From: Brienomyrus brachyistius
Taxonomy: Eukaryota; Chordata; Actinopteri; Osteoglossiformes; Mormyridae
Assembly: GCF_023856365.1 (NCBI RefSeq)
Contig: NC_064539.1
Span: 12,723,519 to 12,787,518, forward strand
DNA: 64,000 bases
Direction of reading: 5' to 3'
The first letter of the stretch is position 1. Each line of letters begins with the position of its first letter. This document shows positions 61,555 to 64,000 of this stretch, piece by piece. The position numbers were made by a program, and so were the translations under genes. A model generated the notes under the pieces. It ran no database searches. It worked only from the letters and a program-made list of their open reading frames with translations, and was not told where the DNA came from.

Positions 61555-61623
61555 TTCAGCAATGCCGTAGAGGAAGATTCTGAGGGAGATAATGACTCAG
61601 AGGAATTCTACTACGGTGGCCAG
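61555..61623 (+). CDS. parp8: parp8 coding exon 6, acidic segment
   Basis: 69-nt, phase 0-0 exon between gtttcgtag and CCAG|GTGAGT. It encodes FSNAVEEDSEGDNDSEEFYY then GGQ. The EEDSEGDNDSEEFYYGGQ stretch is a strong PARP8 (and PARP6) signature. An alternative acceptor at 61560 would break the frame, so 61555 is preferred. Confidence 0.9.
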
Positions 61624-61989
61624 GTGAGTTGGTGAAATCATGCCTGTCTTTTATGAGTTTAAAAATTAAAGGCTGACATGTACTTGAGGGGGCACAAATA
61701 ATGTAGTATTACACTCTTACTTAATTAATTAATTAACTAGTGTTAGTTACATACTGATCCCCGGTTCATTCATCATTAATCAGTCATAGTGCTTCATGTA
61801 TGCAGTTAGTATATTTGATCATGATTTGTACTTGTGTAGAAAGTGAGTTACTAAGCTTCTTGTGCCCCATGACGTGTCACCAATAAGAGTTGTCCCCTTA
61901 TGTTGATGCCACATGCATCACTACATAGACATGAAATCCGGGCGGTCTAGTAAAAAGCTAGTTGAAGGTGGTTATTTTTCTGATACTTC

Positions 61990-62392
61990 TTTATTATTAT
62001 TATTATTATTTTATTATTATTATTATTATTATTATCCATCCATCCATCCATCCATTTTCCAAACCGCTTATCCTACTGGGTCGCAGGGGGTCCGGAGCCT
62101 ATCCCGGAATCAATGGGTACAAGGCAGGGAACAACCCAGGATGGGGGGCCAGCCCATCACAGGGCACACTCACACACCATTCAACGCATGCACACCTACG
62201 GGCAATTTAGCAACTCCAATTAGCCTCAGCATGTTTTTTGACTGTGGGGGGAAACCGGAGTACCCGGAGAAAACCCCACGACGACATGGGGAGAACATGC
62301 AAACTCCACACACATGCAACCCAGGCAGAGACTCGAACCCGGGACCCAGAGGTGTGAGGCAACAGTGCTAACCACTGCACCACCATGCCACC

Positions 62393-62454
<62 letters not shown>

Positions 62455-62502
62455 TTAGTAGTAGTAGTTGTAGTTGTAGTAGTAGTTGTTGTTGTTGTTG
62501 TT
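61990..62502. repeat. ATT microsatellite split by a SINE, then AGT/TTG repeats
   Basis: ATT triplets run up to 62035 and resume at 62394. They pass into AGT and then TTG/GTT triplets until about 62502. The SINE at 62036-62393 has inserted into the original array. Confidence 0.85.
62036..62393 (-). mobile_element. SINE family A, copy 8
   Basis: Full-length copy inserted in an ATT microsatellite, so its target duplication cannot be told apart from the repeat. It lies in parp8 intron 6. Confidence 0.9.
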
Positions 62503-62701
62503 CAGGATAGGTATAGGAAACAATTTCACCTTAGCATAATAAATTGAAGTCTGATCAGGTGAAGTTATTGAACTATTTATTAAATTCCTCACCCTTAATC
62601 CGCTTGATTATCATGTCAAGCATTATGTTAATAGGTTCACATGATGAAATAGTAAAATTACAATATATGCATATGTGACTGAATGTGTGTGCACTTTACA
62701 G

Positions 62702-62796
62702 GTGAACTACGATGGAGAGCTGCACAAACACCCACAGCTTGAGGCTGACCTGGCAGCAGTGCGAGAGTTTTACGGGCCTCATGCAGTATCTCTCAG
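62702..62796 (+). CDS. parp8: parp8 coding exon 7
   Basis: 95-nt exon between ctttacag and CTCAG|GTAAGT, phase 0 to phase 2. It encodes VNYDGELHKHPQLEADLAAV then REFYGPHAVSL. The next family exon, with the YGAIDDVDIDLHI block, was not found before the window ends. The gene therefore runs off the right edge inside intron 7. Confidence 0.9.
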
Positions 62797-64000
62797 GTAA
62801 GTGTACTTTCATACTGTCTCAAGTCACGTCCAGTCTGGTTTCCAAATTCACCAGCTAGAGAACAATTGCTTAACAGAGGCCTGTACTGCGTTGTACTGAT
62901 AAGTTTTCTATTCAGAAATGTGTTCTGAATTTTATTATAACCAGTTGGCAGATGTCATACAAGCTCTTTTGATTAAAATTATATGCAGTATACTGTGTAC
63001 ACTGTAGGTTTATCCTATGAAAAAACTGCCATAATTTATGTGTCAATAGACTTCTCTGGTGTTGTTGACAAGAAGACACATTACCTTTAAAATATGCCTG
63101 ATAGCCAGCTTGACAGCTCAACCTTTTTACATACTGACAAGCCCTCAGGTCTGATGGCTTTTACGTTAAATAATTTCATGTGTAGGGCTTCTTAATTATA
63201 GCTATTTAAAGTGTCTTTCTGATTTGGAGCTGGTGTCACAGCATGCTGTATCTCCTTGTTCTTCTGATTTTACTTATTTCCGTTTATCATCTCAGTTTAT
63301 CCTCGCATGCATGCATTTCAACAGACACCTGCAGATGTCAACCAGCCCCCACTGATCACCATAAATTTCAGAATGAGTATTTGAATCATTCAGAGATCAC
63401 TGCTAGGGCCTCACATGGCGACATACTGTGTTGTATAGGAAACTTAATACACAAGCATGAAAACCCAGAATATGTCTGCAAAAGAATGATCTTAAGATCA
63501 TAAGACATCTTATGTTAGAAATCAATAATGGGTGCAAATGGCAGTCATATATTTGGAAATAGAAGCTGCATTTTAATTTCACATCTGTTAGGTGGAAGCT
63601 TCATCTTGTGCCTGTAGCATAATTGATAAGCGAAAGCAGTGTAGGTACCAGTTGGCAGCTCTGTGGTGATGTCCTACAGTATGCATGTATTTTGTTCACA
63701 GCTGTCAGGGACAAAATCATTATTATGATCCTTTTTCAAAAATAAATGCCTCCTACTATGTTGTGGCTGAGAGGACTCCGCTCCAGCAAAACTCCATCGA
63801 CCCTATTGCCTCTTTAGGGAATTCACACAGGATTTGCTGGTTCCTTTGCCAATGAGATTACAAACCATAGCAGTAATTAAGTGGAATGAAGATGAAAGGG
63901 CCTCTATTCTCAGAGCTCACAGTGACGCCCTTTGTTGAGGAATCTGCCATTGGCCGTACATTACTGGTGCTCTTGCTGTAAACAGTCCAGTGAGCATGTG
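62797..64000. other. parp8 intron 7, runs off the window
   Basis: No further parp8 exon and no named repeat seen. The open frame at 63243-63503 has no support. Confidence 0.55.

Noticed and set aside
61913..62371. 152-codon open frame with a poly-Tyr run
   Set aside because: It is a microsatellite plus SINE copy 8. Other SINE copies give the same peptide by chance.
62036..62502. CRISPR-like array from regular triplets
   Set aside because: These are plain ATT/AGT/TTG microsatellites in a vertebrate genome, with no spacers.

Overview
This is vertebrate nuclear DNA, almost certainly from a ray-finned fish. Both genes have small exons with GT-AG introns. The AT-rich introns and spacer are full of fish-type repeats: tRNA-derived SINEs, Tc1/mariner, hAT, piggyBac and Tigger-like DNA elements, and a decayed LINE. 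The exact lineage cannot be read from this window alone.

Two genes lie head to tail on the + strand. At the left, 4790-20647 holds the last ten exons I can recognise of a PDZD2-type multi-PDZ scaffold gene: a PDZ domain split over two exons, one 2.85-kb disordered exon, then two more PDZ domains. Exon phases agree at every junction. The last two exons carry two separate lesions in the final PDZ domain: an in-frame TAG (19982-19984) and a net +1 frameshift near 20547. The penultimate PDZ domain is intact. A poly(A) signal follows at 20864.

The intergenic spacer (about 20.9-31.6 kb) contains Tc1-like remnants, a full-length SINE, a pair of direct repeats, and a complete non-autonomous piggyBac-like element (29086-31166) with TTAA target duplications. 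That element has terminal inverted repeats of about 120-130 bp and a small ORF that looks like the cysteine-rich C-terminal finger of a piggyBac transposase.

At the right, 32180-62796 holds the first seven coding exons of PARP8 (mono-ADP-ribosyltransferase family), behind a CpG-enriched promoter-like stretch. Intron 2 is 20.5 kb and houses the LINE relic and several SINEs. The ADP-ribosyltransferase catalytic domain lies beyond the right edge.

Repeats: eight copies of one SINE family all lie in the same orientation, antisense to both genes. Seven have recognisable target-site duplications, three of them around 5'-truncated copies. Other notable structures are a 33-bp minisatellite that keeps an open frame of 11-residue repeats, a fold-back MITE split by a SINE, a scrambled Tc1 copy, and a Tigger element that resembles mammalian MER8. 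The most interesting biology is the apparent loss of the last PDZ domain of pdzd2. No wholly new system is evident.
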